This document shows, in pieces, positions 8,979 through 18,655 of a DNA stretch of 42,816 bases. The notes under the pieces were generated by a model. That model saw only the letters and a program-made list of their open reading frames with translations, made no database searches and was not told the origin of the DNA. Source of the DNA: Lutibacter sp. (GTDB taxonomy: Bacteria > Bacteroidota > Bacteroidia > Flavobacteriales > Flavobacteriaceae); the NCBI GenBank assembly GCA_030590985.1, contig JAUVBX010000003.1:1-42816 (forward strand), in the 5' to 3' direction. Position numbers and translations under genes: made by a program. Within the stretch, counting starts at the first letter, position 1; each line of letters starts with the position of its first letter.

Positions 8979-10985
8979 ATGAAAAAGATGCTACTCTTTT
9001 TATTTCTTATTGTTTCTCTCTTTACATATAGTCAACAAGCTAAGATTGATAGTTTGAAACAACAATATAAACTGTTAAAAGGTCCCAAAGACAAATTAGA
9101 TGCCTTGAATCAATTATGTGACTTATTAAAAAGACAGAAGAATGATTCAGTGTCAATATTCTATTTTAATGAACTAATTGAAATGGGTAACAGGCATGAT
9201 AGTATAAAATACGTTCAAAAAGGATATGATTTATTAGCTATAGCTAATAAATTTATGGGTGATAGTTCTCAAGCAATTTATTACGGAAAAAAATCAATAG
9301 AAAAATGTGAAAAAATTGATGATATAAAAAGAAAGTTATATGCGTATAGCAATTTAAGTGCAATTTATAGTCATTTTAGAGAGTTTGAAAAAAGTAAGGA
9401 TATCCTTGGAGAAGCAATACAACTGAATAAGAATATAGTTAATGATCCTATTTCATCAGTGTTATATTCCAATTTAGGAATAGCATATGAAAGCTTAGGA
9501 GATAATGAAAAAGCAATAAAAAGCTATCTAATGGCTTCAAAAATAGCCGATGAACAAGGAAGTGTAAGAGCAAAAACAATGGCACTTTTTAATATTGGTT
9601 ATATTTATATGATTATTAAACAACCTGTAAAAGCAGAAGAATACTTGTTTAAAGCAATTAATGAGTCAAAAAAAGATAAACGTAATGAGGATTATGAATA
9701 TTACTCATATTATACCTTAGGTACAAACTTTGGAAATCAAGACAAGCATGAAATCGCAATTAAGTATTTTGAAATGGCACAATCCTATTTTGAAAAGACA
9801 AATAACTTACTATACTTATCTAATGTACTTAAAAATATAGGTTCAATATATGTTAATGTGGATAAACCAAAGAAAGCAATTTCTTATGCAAAAAAAGCTT
9901 TAAAAATTGCAAAAAAATTAGAAAATAAATACTTAATAGACGGTGCGAGAGCTACATTAATTTTGGCTTACATACATACAAAAAAGTTTAATGAAGCTGA
10001 AATTCTTTTGAATACTATAAAAGAAAAATCAATATCAGAGTTAGATATAGATAGTAAAATAGATTACTACAATAGTCATTATCTAATCAATATGAACAAG
10101 GGTTTATACCAAAAAGCACTTAATTATTATTTGCAATTAGATGACATTCAGGACTCTATAGCGATTTCAGAAAAAGACATGAATGTGAATGATATCGAAA
10201 CCAAATACCAAACTGAAAAAAAAGAAAAAGAAAACTTACAACTAAAAGCGGAACAAGTGGAGCAAACTTTAATTCTTGAAAAAGAAACCAAACAAAAATG
10301 GTATTTAAGCTTAGGTTTACTAGCTTCATTGTTTACATTAGGCGTTTTTGGTATTTATTATAACCGTAACAAAAAACAAAAAGGAGTTATTGAAAGCTTA
10401 CAAAAAGAACTACATCATCGTATTAAAAACAACCTGAGTATCATTGATACTTTTATTGAAATTGCCAAAGAAGAGTTTACTGACAAGAAATTTATCTCAA
10501 AACTTAATGAACTACAAAATAGAATAGAAAGCATAAATGAAGTTCATCAACAACTCTATCAAAACCAAGATGTCACTCAATTGAAATTAAAAAAATATAT
10601 TGATACAATTGCACAAAATGTACAGCAATCTATAAATAACTCAAATATTGAAATACAACAAAATATCCCTGATAGCGTGGGAATACGATCGGACAAATCA
10701 TTTCCTATTGGTTTGATTATCAATGAGTTTTTAACCAATTCGTTTAAGTATGCCTTTCCTTCAAATCAATTGGGAAGCATCAATATAAATTTTAAAACAA
10801 GTCAGAAACACTACCAACTTGAATTATCGGATAACGGGATAGGTTTGCCCGAAGATTTCAATATAGAAACAACCGAATCTTTTGGTATGCGCGTAATAAA
10901 ACTTTTAACAGAACAACTAAAAGGTACGTTTTTTCTCGAAAATATAAATGGTGTTCAACTTACAATTAAATTCCCAAAACAATAA
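8979..10985 (+). CDS. TPR-repeat sensor histidine kinase (HisKA_2/HWE-like)
   Basis: Signal peptide, multiple TPRs, one TM (WYLSLGLLASLFTLGVFGIYY), LQKELHHRIKNNLSIIDTFIEIA H-box, HATPase motifs. Confidence 0.92.
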   Translation: MKKMLLFLFLIVSLFTYSQQAKIDSLKQQYKLLKGPKDKLDALNQLCDLLKRQKNDSVSIFYFNELIEMGNRHDSIKYVQKGYDLLAIANKFMGDSSQAIYYGKKSIEKCEKIDDIKRKLYAYSNLSAIYSHFREFEKSKDILGEAIQLNKNIVNDPISSVLYSNLGIAYESLGDNEKAIKSYLMASKIADEQGSVRAKTMALFNIGYIYMIIKQPVKAEEYLFKAINESKKDKRNEDYEYYSYYTLGTNFGNQDKHEIAIKYFEMAQSYFEKTNNLLYLSNVLKNIGSIYVNVDKPKKAISYAKKALKIAKKLENKYLIDGARATLILAYIHTKKFNEAEILLNTIKEKSISELDIDSKIDYYNSHYLINMNKGLYQKALNYYLQLDDIQDSIAISEKDMNVNDIETKYQTEKKEKENLQLKAEQVEQTLILEKETKQKWYLSLGLLASLFTLGVFGIYYNRNKKQKGVIESLQKELHHRIKNNLSIIDTFIEIAKEEFTDKKFISKLNELQNRIESINEVHQQLYQNQDVTQLKLKKYIDTIAQNVQQSINNSNIEIQQNIPDSVGIRSDKSFPIGLIINEFLTNSFKYAFPSNQLGSININFKTSQKHYQLELSDNGIGLPEDFNIETTESFGMRVIKLLTEQLKGTFFLENINGVQLTIKFPKQ

Positions 10986-10988
10986 ATT

Positions 10989-11795
10989 ATGAAAGCACAC
11001 ATTCTAATTGTAGAAGACGAAGCCATTCTTTACGAACGTTTACGTAGAGTTTTAATTAAAGAAAACTATAGTATAGCAAAATATACACCAAGTGTGTTAG
11101 ATGCAATCTCACAAATCAAAACAAAACGACCAGATGTCGTTTTATTAGACATCCATTTAGAAGGAAAATTAACTGGATTAGATTTAGGAAATCAGCTTTC
11201 AACAACATATCACATTCCTTTTATCTATGTCACACAATTTGACGATAACGAAACCTTTTTTAAAGGATTACACACCAATCACGAGCATTTTATTGTAAAA
11301 ACTAAACCCAGACTAAATACAGGTGAAGTCTTACGAACTATTCAAACAGTTTTACACAAAAAGCAAACAAATAGTGAAATAATTATAAAAGATGGAGTTT
11401 TAGGCTTATTGGGTTATCTAAACGATATAAAAGAATATAGCAAAAATGAAGTAACCAAAATACCTGTAAATTATAAAGACATTGCTTTTTTTAGTATTGC
11501 TCCTTTTGTTAATAATAATGATAAAGAAGAAAAAATAAAAACCAATTATCTCTGGTTTTTAAACAAAGACAACCAACATTTCTTTTTAAAATCATCCTTA
11601 AAAGAACTAAATAAGCATCTACCAAACTACTTTGTACGGGTTAATGACTCTTATATCATAAACTTACTTCCCTTTTTTTTTGATGGAAGAATTAATGGCA
11701 AAAGACTATCCATTTTTAAACACAAAATCCTCATCAAAGAAACATACTCCCAAGAGTTAAAAAAACGTATTAAAGAATTGTATTATACTCCCTAG
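10989..11795 (+). CDS. LytTR-family response regulator
   Basis: Receiver ILIVEDEAI...PDVVLLDIHLEGKLTG; LytTR-like C-terminus (FVRVNDSYIINL); 3 bp after the kinase. Confidence 0.92.
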   Translation: MKAHILIVEDEAILYERLRRVLIKENYSIAKYTPSVLDAISQIKTKRPDVVLLDIHLEGKLTGLDLGNQLSTTYHIPFIYVTQFDDNETFFKGLHTNHEHFIVKTKPRLNTGEVLRTIQTVLHKKQTNSEIIIKDGVLGLLGYLNDIKEYSKNEVTKIPVNYKDIAFFSIAPFVNNNDKEEKIKTNYLWFLNKDNQHFFLKSSLKELNKHLPNYFVRVNDSYIINLLPFFFDGRINGKRLSIFKHKILIKETYSQELKKRIKELYYTP

Positions 11796-11813
11796 AGTAA
11801 TACAATCATACGT

Positions 11814-11853
11814 ATTCACTTAAATATCACTTAAAATCTTAGTATTCTCACTT
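11814..11853 (-). promoter_or_regulatory. Putative LytTR half-site cluster (minus-strand AAGTGA repeats)
   Basis: CACTT cores on + strand at 11817, 11828 and 11849 (spacings 11 and 21 bp), upstream of the 11962 gene. Confidence 0.3.
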
Positions 11854-11961
11854 TAAGTTGTACAAGTATTTTTATTGTTAGATTTTAGCTTTTTAAAACC
11901 CAAATATTTAACTTTAAACACACTCCTTTGGGTTTTGGGAGTGACTAAAATTTATTTAATA

Positions 11962-12519
11962 ATGAAAAAAATTCTTTTATTGACATTGATAGCTCTACTT
12001 TCACTATCAAACACCTACGCACAAAAATGTAAACCAGCCGTAAAGAAAACTGATGAATTCACGGAGCAAGAGGTTGTCGCTTGGGGTGGTAAACTAGGAA
12101 CAGGACGTAATATGTTTCAGGGGGTTAGCCAAATGCTCAAACTCCATATCGGTGAAGTAAATGAAAAATTACTCATTGATATGACCGTACAATACCAACA
12201 AAAAGGAAATGACGCTTCGGTTAATCAAATAGACATACCTAAAGGCTCTGAATTTATGCTAAAAACATCTGAAGGTATCATGACTTTTGTTTCGAGTAAC
12301 TCACAAAAGATTAAAAGAAAGGCTATGGGATATAATTTAACCTTAATAAGTCTCACGGCTGAAATTACTTTGGAACAAGTAAAGCAACTTTCAAATAATG
12401 CTATCACTATGTACAGAATTGTTCCATTGGAAACCGAAACGATTAAAGGTGATGTGAAAAAAGGTGCTGCAGTGAAACTACAAGCACAATTTAACTGTTT
12501 TTTGAAAACGAAAGAATAA
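11962..12519 (+). CDS. Secreted hypothetical protein
   Basis: Internal ATG at 11962 gives a signal peptide MKKILLLTLIALLSLSNTYAQ; preferred over the track start at 11875. Confidence 0.7.
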   Translation: MKKILLLTLIALLSLSNTYAQKCKPAVKKTDEFTEQEVVAWGGKLGTGRNMFQGVSQMLKLHIGEVNEKLLIDMTVQYQQKGNDASVNQIDIPKGSEFMLKTSEGIMTFVSSNSQKIKRKAMGYNLTLISLTAEITLEQVKQLSNNAITMYRIVPLETETIKGDVKKGAAVKLQAQFNCFLKTKE

Positions 12520-12538
12520 GCTTTTAAAACGTAACAAA

Positions 12539-12904
12539 ATGAAAAAAATAAAATATTTTATACTATTAATAATAGCAATACTGACCATAACATTAACATC
12601 GTGTGAAAAAGATGATGAGGGAGATACGTCAACAACTGCAACTTTAATTGTAAATACTACCGTTGATGGTTATGGTGCCATTGCTGGAGTGAATGTACAA
12701 TTAACGGAATCGGTAAGTGATGAAGATATACAAGAAAAAGTTACTGATTCAAATGGAAAAGTAACCTTTACGAATATATTACCTGGCACCTATGAGGTTT
12801 ATGGTGATTATATTCCTTCAATAGATGAAGAATACATTGGACATACTAGTAGCTTCCAATTAATTGAAGGGCAAACAAAAACAATAGGTTTAGCTCTTGA
12901 TTAA
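12539..12904 (+). CDS. Lipoprotein with carboxypeptidase-regulatory/Ig-like fold
   Basis: Lipobox ILTITLTSCEKD; GVNVQLTESVSDEDIQEKVTDSNGKVTFTNILPGTYEV. Confidence 0.75.
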   Translation: MKKIKYFILLIIAILTITLTSCEKDDEGDTSTTATLIVNTTVDGYGAIAGVNVQLTESVSDEDIQEKVTDSNGKVTFTNILPGTYEVYGDYIPSIDEEYIGHTSSFQLIEGQTKTIGLALD

Positions 12905-12968
12905 GTGAAAATTAATATTGAAACTTAATATATACAAGATTGTTATATATTTATATAAGCTATGAAAA

Positions 12969-12990
12969 AGGATAAGTACTTACTTATCCT
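12969..12990. repeat. Inverted repeat / hairpin
   Basis: AGGATAAGTACTTACTTATCCT, at least 8-bp stem. Confidence 0.6.
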
Positions 12991-13008
12991 AAAGGGGGTA
13001 AATAAGAG

Positions 13009-13037
13009 AACACCTATCATTTTATTTGATAGGTGTT
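13009..13037 (+). terminator. Rho-independent terminator
   Basis: AACACCTATCA / TGATAGGTGTT stem followed by a T run. Confidence 0.8.
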
Positions 13038-13105
13038 TTTTATTATACTTGATATTTTACAAGTAGCTTGTTTTTAGTATATTTACATTACCGAATGTTC
13101 TTATC

Positions 13106-14392
13106 ATGAAAAACTTACTATTTATCGTCATATTTTTAATCTCATTGATTAGTCAAGCTCAACAAAATAGTTTTGGCTTAGAGTTTAATACAAATTTCCA
13201 TTCTAAAACAAAAAATGAATACTTAAGTATAAAACATCTTATTCAAACAGATAAAGAATATCAATTTATCACAATTTCTGCCTACACTTTTAATAAGTCA
13301 GAGAATGCACATTTCTACTATCGTACTTCTATAAATGGAAACTGGTCTTCTTGGGATGAATTAACGGAAGATATTGAAAGTCAAACTCCCGACCGTAAAT
13401 CCTATCATTTTAAGCACATATATGACACAATTGACACTATTCAATTTAAAGCGAACAAACTTACAACCGAATCAATAAATTTCAGATTGTTTTTCTCTAT
13501 CGAAGATGAAACTAGCAATATTTTAAATCCAAAAGATATTTTAAATTGTGAATTACCAAACTATTGTGATAGATTGTGTTGGTGTCCTTCTGGTAACTGC
13601 CCACAACAAACTAACCCGACCTATACTAATCCTACCCATATTATTGTACACCATTCGGCTACTAATTACGGCTCTGGAACTAACTACGCACTTGTCGTTC
13701 AAAGTTATTGGGATTATCATGTAAATAATCATGGTTGGAGCGACATTGGCTATAATTGGCTTGTAGATCCAAATGGAATAATCTATGAAGGCAGAGGCGA
13801 CGGTGTACAAGGAGCCCACTTCAGTTGTATGAATAGTGGTACTATGGGGGTTTGTGTTATTGGAAATTTTGAATCAGCAACGCCCACCTATGAAACTATC
13901 AGCGCCTTAGAAAACTTAATCGCTTGGGAGGCTACTGACAAAGAAATTGATGTTGTTACTACTCACTATCATCAGGCTTCTCAATTAGATTTATATGGTA
14001 TCTCTGGTCACAGAGATTCTAATTCATCAACACAAGGTTGTCCTTCTGGGACAGTTTGTCCAGGTGCAAATCTATATAGCCTACTGCCAGATATAAGAAG
14101 TGATGTCTCTGACTTTCCTTGTTATGTTAGTGCAAATGTTATTGACAATTTAGATCTTTCTAATTTTTTGAAAGTATACCCAAACCCAACTTTTGATATT
14201 ACAAATATTGAAAACTCTGGGAATTCATCGATTAAAGAAGTTTCAATCTATAATAGTTTGGGAATAAAAATTAAAAAAATCTATCCTATCACAAATACTA
14301 TAAGTTTTACTAATTTTAGTTCTGGTTTATATTTTGTTAAAGTTTTAGATAGTGAAAATAGGACAGCGACAATAAAATTAGTTAAAGAATAG
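13106..14392 (+). CDS. Secreted PGRP-type N-acetylmuramoyl-L-alanine amidase with T9SS C-terminal sorting domain
   Basis: IIVHHSATNYGSG...GWSDIGYNWLVDPNGIIYEGRGD...GAHF...GVCVIGNFE; ISGHRD; C-terminal KVYPNPTFDITNI...SSGLYFVKVLDSENRTATIKLVKE. Confidence 0.92.
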   Translation: MKNLLFIVIFLISLISQAQQNSFGLEFNTNFHSKTKNEYLSIKHLIQTDKEYQFITISAYTFNKSENAHFYYRTSINGNWSSWDELTEDIESQTPDRKSYHFKHIYDTIDTIQFKANKLTTESINFRLFFSIEDETSNILNPKDILNCELPNYCDRLCWCPSGNCPQQTNPTYTNPTHIIVHHSATNYGSGTNYALVVQSYWDYHVNNHGWSDIGYNWLVDPNGIIYEGRGDGVQGAHFSCMNSGTMGVCVIGNFESATPTYETISALENLIAWEATDKEIDVVTTHYHQASQLDLYGISGHRDSNSSTQGCPSGTVCPGANLYSLLPDIRSDVSDFPCYVSANVIDNLDLSNFLKVYPNPTFDITNIENSGNSSIKEVSIYNSLGIKIKKIYPITNTISFTNFSSGLYFVKVLDSENRTATIKLVKE

Positions 14393-14494
14393 TATGTTAA
14401 TTATTCATTTAAGTTTATAGAAAAGTATCTTTTATTTTTAGTTTGTTTTCTATCTTTGAAAGAATAATAAACCCATATTAATAAATATAACTGG

Positions 14495-15580
14495 ATGAAA
14501 TATTATATTATTCTAGCTTTAAGCCTATTTCTAAGTTGTCAGCAACAAAATAGTAAAAAAGATATTGCATTATTTAACCCCACAAAGCTCAATATCGAAA
14601 TAGCTAATCAATTAATTGAATTGCCCTTACATTGTATCGAACAAGAGTACCCCAATAAGCTAGGCCAGGTTATTGCAGGAGAGGAAGATCTTCAAACACC
14701 AATAGAATTACATCCAACATTCTACGGATGTTTTGATTGGCATTCAGCCGTTCATGGTCATTGGTCATTAATAAAGCTCCTTAAAGAATTCCCTGCTATA
14801 GACAGAGCTGAAGATGTTAGAGCATTACTTAAAAAGCAACTTTCTCTAGAAAACATTTCACAAGAAATTGTTTACTTCGATAAAAAGTATAATAAATCAT
14901 TTGAAAGAAGCTACGGTTGGGCATGGTTGTTAAAACTTTCTACTGAATTGTATACTTGGGACAACCCTATGGCACAAGAATTATTTAATAATCTAGAACC
15001 TTTGAGTAATCTTATTGCAGAAAAATACATGAATTATTTACCAAAACTAAAATATCCTATAAGAGTTGGAACACATACCAACACAGCCTTTGGTCTGTCT
15101 TTTGCTTATGATTATGCTGTTATAACAAATAATGAGGTTTTTGCAACTTTAATTAAACAACGAGCAATAGATTTTTATATAAATGATGTAGGCTGTCCTA
15201 TTAGTTGGGAACCTAGTGGTTATGATTTTCTTTCACCATGCCTTGAAGAAATTGATATTATGAGAAAAGTTTTATCACAAGAAGAATTTAGCATTTGGAT
15301 TAAAGACTTTATGCCTGAAATAACAAAAAATAGTTTTACAATGACTGTGGGTGAGGTTTCGGATAGAACTGATGGGCACTTAGTACATCTTGATGGAGTT
15401 AACTTTAGTAGAGCTTGGTGCTTTTATGGATTAGCTAATCAATATGATGATTATAAATATCTGAAAATTATTGCTAATAATCATATTGAGTATTCTCTTA
15501 CCAATTTAGTTGGTGATGATTATGAAGGTGGACATTGGTTAGCTTCATTTGCCATTAATTCCTTAACAGAAATAAAATAA
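14495..15580 (+). CDS. DUF2891-like lipoprotein
   Basis: Lipobox LALSLFLSCQQ; ELHPTFYGCFDWHSAVHGHW motif. Confidence 0.85.
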   Translation: MKYYIILALSLFLSCQQQNSKKDIALFNPTKLNIEIANQLIELPLHCIEQEYPNKLGQVIAGEEDLQTPIELHPTFYGCFDWHSAVHGHWSLIKLLKEFPAIDRAEDVRALLKKQLSLENISQEIVYFDKKYNKSFERSYGWAWLLKLSTELYTWDNPMAQELFNNLEPLSNLIAEKYMNYLPKLKYPIRVGTHTNTAFGLSFAYDYAVITNNEVFATLIKQRAIDFYINDVGCPISWEPSGYDFLSPCLEEIDIMRKVLSQEEFSIWIKDFMPEITKNSFTMTVGEVSDRTDGHLVHLDGVNFSRAWCFYGLANQYDDYKYLKIIANNHIEYSLTNLVGDDYEGGHWLASFAINSLTEIK

Positions 15581-15845
15581 AAAATGGGCGTATGTAAAGT
15601 TACAAACAACCCATTTTTACTACTAACTAAATATATATTATTTAAAAATATTACTTTTTCAATACATGATAGACATAAATGGCTATCTTGTTGATTTGAC
15701 AAATAAAGAGATAAATTCAATAACAAATAGTAACTATTGTTACAATAATTATTCGTTTAGTTTTACTTAACTATTTTTTTTAAAACAAAAATAATCAATT
15801 AGTAAAAACATGTACATTTACCCAAAGCTTTAAAATCCAAAAATC

Positions 15846-16640
15846 ATGACTTATAGAACCAGTCGCAAGAGAACCGGTATTCCAATTAAATTAATTTTAG
15901 CTGCTGGTATTATTTTATTTTCATTATTTAAATATTGGTCAAATTCTGACACCAATGAATGGACAGGAAGAAAACAACACATTACACTAGATGCCAGTCA
16001 AGAAATTGCCATAGGACTTAGAAGTGCTCCACAAATGGCACAACAACATGGAGGTTTATACCCTGATCAAGAACTTCAAGCTAAAATTGATCAGGTAGGA
16101 CAACGATTGGTAAATACCAGCATCGCTCGTCAAACCCCTTATAGATATGATTTTCATCTTCTACGTGATCCCAATACAATCAATGCCTTTGCATTACCTG
16201 GAGGTCAAATTTTTATCACTTATGGACTTTTAAAACGTCTAGAGAATGAAGATCAACTAGCAGCTGTTTTAGGCCATGAAATTGGTCATATTGTCGGTCG
16301 ACATTCTGCGGAGCGTATTGCTAAACAAGATCTTACACAAGGAATTATAAATGGAGTATTAGTTGGTTCTGATGGAGCAGGAGGAGCAGCGCAAACTGCT
16401 GCCATGATTGGAAATCTAATAAACATGAAATACGGTCGTGATGACGAATTAGAAAGTGATAATCTTGGTGTTCGATTTATGATCGATGCAGGCTATCAAC
16501 CTGAACAAATATTAGGTGTAATGAAAATCCTTAAACAACCTGCCAGTGGACAACGAGTGCCAGAGTTTCAAAGTACACATCCTGATCCTGAAAACAGAAT
16601 GGAAAAGATTAAAGAAGCTATTCAAAAATACAATAAATAA
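15846..16640 (+). CDS. M48-family metalloprotease
   Basis: One TM, AAVLGHEIGHIVGRHSAERIAKQ (HExxH). Confidence 0.93.
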   Translation: MTYRTSRKRTGIPIKLILAAGIILFSLFKYWSNSDTNEWTGRKQHITLDASQEIAIGLRSAPQMAQQHGGLYPDQELQAKIDQVGQRLVNTSIARQTPYRYDFHLLRDPNTINAFALPGGQIFITYGLLKRLENEDQLAAVLGHEIGHIVGRHSAERIAKQDLTQGIINGVLVGSDGAGGAAQTAAMIGNLINMKYGRDDELESDNLGVRFMIDAGYQPEQILGVMKILKQPASGQRVPEFQSTHPDPENRMEKIKEAIQKYNK

Positions 16641-16844
16641 GTATTTCCATACTATCTTACTTGATACATTAGCAAAACTTGATTGTATACTAACATTCAA
16701 ATATATCCTATTAATAACTAGATAGAATAGGTGCTTAACAAATTTTTTAGAACCTGATAATTATCATTCATTACGCTCAATAGACATCCTATTTTTGCTT
16801 CGTAATAAATGTTACACATTAATAATAAACTAAATATTTAAAAT

Positions 16845-18206
16845 ATGAAAAATTTAATTAAACTTATTCTTTTATTTTTTACAACTGCTACATTTGCACA
16901 AGCAGGACATTTAATGGCTGGCGTAGGAAGCATAAATACCTCAATGGGTGGTGCCGCAACTGGTCAACCAATAGATATTAGTGGTGCTATGCAATGGAAT
17001 CCAGCATCTATTTCAAGTTTTGATAGTAAAATAATTAATCTTGATGTAGGTTTATTCTTTGCTTTACCAGAATTAAGTTCTACACTACCAGCAGGTATGA
17101 TGTTTACGGGTTCTCCAGAAGTTACTGGAATAACAGAAGACGATAAAGGAGCTTCTCCTATGCCAGCTTTAGCCATGGTTTGGGGAAAAGCAGACAGTAA
17201 ACATACTTTTGGAGCCTCTGTTTTTGGAGTAAGTGGTTTTGGAGTTGATTTTGCTGAAGAAACTAATTTACCTATGGATGGTGGTGGAAACCCCAATCCT
17301 AATTGGAATCCTAATGAATCGAATGTAATAAGTTATCCTCAAAATATGGGTGGATTTGGACATATTTCATCGAACTATATGTTATTGCAAATCGGAGTTA
17401 CTTATGCCTATAAGGTATCAGACCAATTCTCAGTAGGTGTACAACCAACTTTTAATTATGCTGCTTTAGAATTAGCTCCAAACCCTACATCATCTCCAAG
17501 TATGACACTTGGTTACCCTGTTGCTGACAATGCTAGTGCAACTGGTTTTGGTGCTCAATTTGGCTTATTTTATGATTCTGGTATAGGTTTTAAAGCGGGT
17601 GTATCTTATAAAACTACACAATACTTAAGTGACTTAGAGTTTAAAAACACCTACTTAGATGGTTCTGAAGCACCAGATACAAATTTTAATATGGACTTTC
17701 CTGCGATACTTTCATTTGGTTTAGGTTATTCTAATGATGCTATTGATTTTGCGGTAGATTATAGAATGGTAGACTATGAAAATACAGACGGTTTTGCCGA
17801 AAAAGGATGGACAAATACAGCCTCTGTAGCAGGTTTTGGATGGAAAAATATAAATATTATTTCTGCTGGTTTACAATATAAAGGGATTCCACAACTTCCT
17901 TTACGAGTAGGTTATACTTATAGCAGCAACCCTATTGATGAAGAATTAGCTTTCTTCTCAGTTTCTGCCCCAGCTATTATTAAAAATGCTTTCCAATTTG
18001 GTTTAGGTTATGAAATTAATGACAATTTCACTTTAAATGCTGTATATCATCATGGTGAAAGTGGCGATAAAACAGAAGGAGAAATGTTAAATCCTATGAT
18101 GATTACTGGAGAAAATCCTTATGGAGCAGTACCAGAAACAAAAGTAGGTTATGAAATGACTACAGATCTTGTTATGCTAGGTATTTCTTATACTTTTAGT
18201 AAATAA
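16845..18206 (+). CDS. OmpP1/FadL-family outer membrane protein
   Basis: Signal peptide, GHLMAGVGSINTSMGGAATGQP, beta-barrel pattern ending in Phe-Ser-Lys. Confidence 0.88.
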   Translation: MKNLIKLILLFFTTATFAQAGHLMAGVGSINTSMGGAATGQPIDISGAMQWNPASISSFDSKIINLDVGLFFALPELSSTLPAGMMFTGSPEVTGITEDDKGASPMPALAMVWGKADSKHTFGASVFGVSGFGVDFAEETNLPMDGGGNPNPNWNPNESNVISYPQNMGGFGHISSNYMLLQIGVTYAYKVSDQFSVGVQPTFNYAALELAPNPTSSPSMTLGYPVADNASATGFGAQFGLFYDSGIGFKAGVSYKTTQYLSDLEFKNTYLDGSEAPDTNFNMDFPAILSFGLGYSNDAIDFAVDYRMVDYENTDGFAEKGWTNTASVAGFGWKNINIISAGLQYKGIPQLPLRVGYTYSSNPIDEELAFFSVSAPAIIKNAFQFGLGYEINDNFTLNAVYHHGESGDKTEGEMLNPMMITGENPYGAVPETKVGYEMTTDLVMLGISYTFSK

Positions 18207-18232
18207 TACTTAATAAGTATCAATTTTTAAAT

Positions 18233-18265
18233 AAAAAAGCGACTTCATATTGGAGTCGCTTTTTT
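18233..18265. terminator. Rho-independent (bidirectional-looking) terminator
   Basis: AAAAAAGCGACT / AGTCGCTTTTTT 12-bp stem. Confidence 0.88.
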
Positions 18266-18294
18266 TATTAACATTATCTATTGAATTTAAAACC

Positions 18295-18651
18295 ATGTTT
18301 AATATTGAATCATTTAGAGACTATTGTTTAAGTAAAAAAGCTGTTACAGAATCTTTTCCATTTGATGAATCTACTTTAGTTTTTAAGGTAGTTGGTAAAA
18401 TGTTCGCTTTAACCTCTTTAGATAGTGTAGAATTTCGTGTAAATCTAAAATGTGATCCTGAACGTGCTCTAGAATTACGCGAAGAATACACGAATATCAT
18501 TCCTGGCTATCATATGAGTAAAAAACATTGGAATACCGTTATTGTAGACTATTCTTTAAATCAAGAATTATTTAAAGAACTCATCGATCATTCCTATGAT
18601 TTAATTGTGAAATCTTTGACGAAAAAAGCACAACAAGAGGCTGGATTATAA
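18295..18651 (+). CDS. MmcQ/YjbR-family protein
   Basis: MFNIESFRDYCLSKKAVTESFPFDESTLVFKVVGKMFAL; the track start at 18250 lies inside the terminator, so ATG 18295 is preferred. Confidence 0.88.
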   Translation: MFNIESFRDYCLSKKAVTESFPFDESTLVFKVVGKMFALTSLDSVEFRVNLKCDPERALELREEYTNIIPGYHMSKKHWNTVIVDYSLNQELFKELIDHSYDLIVKSLTKKAQQEAGL

Positions 18652-18655
18652 ACAA

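Noticed and set aside
12961-13068. Possible ~34-codon ORF from ATG at 12963
   Set aside because: It reads straight through two hairpins including a clear terminator, so structured non-coding DNA is the simpler explanation.
15520-15726. Minus-strand ORF (68 aa)
   Set aside because: Overlaps the end of the DUF2891-like gene and AT-rich intergenic DNA; no signal or domain.
16964-17296. Minus-strand ORF (110 aa)
   Set aside because: Lies wholly antisense to a well-supported FadL-like gene.
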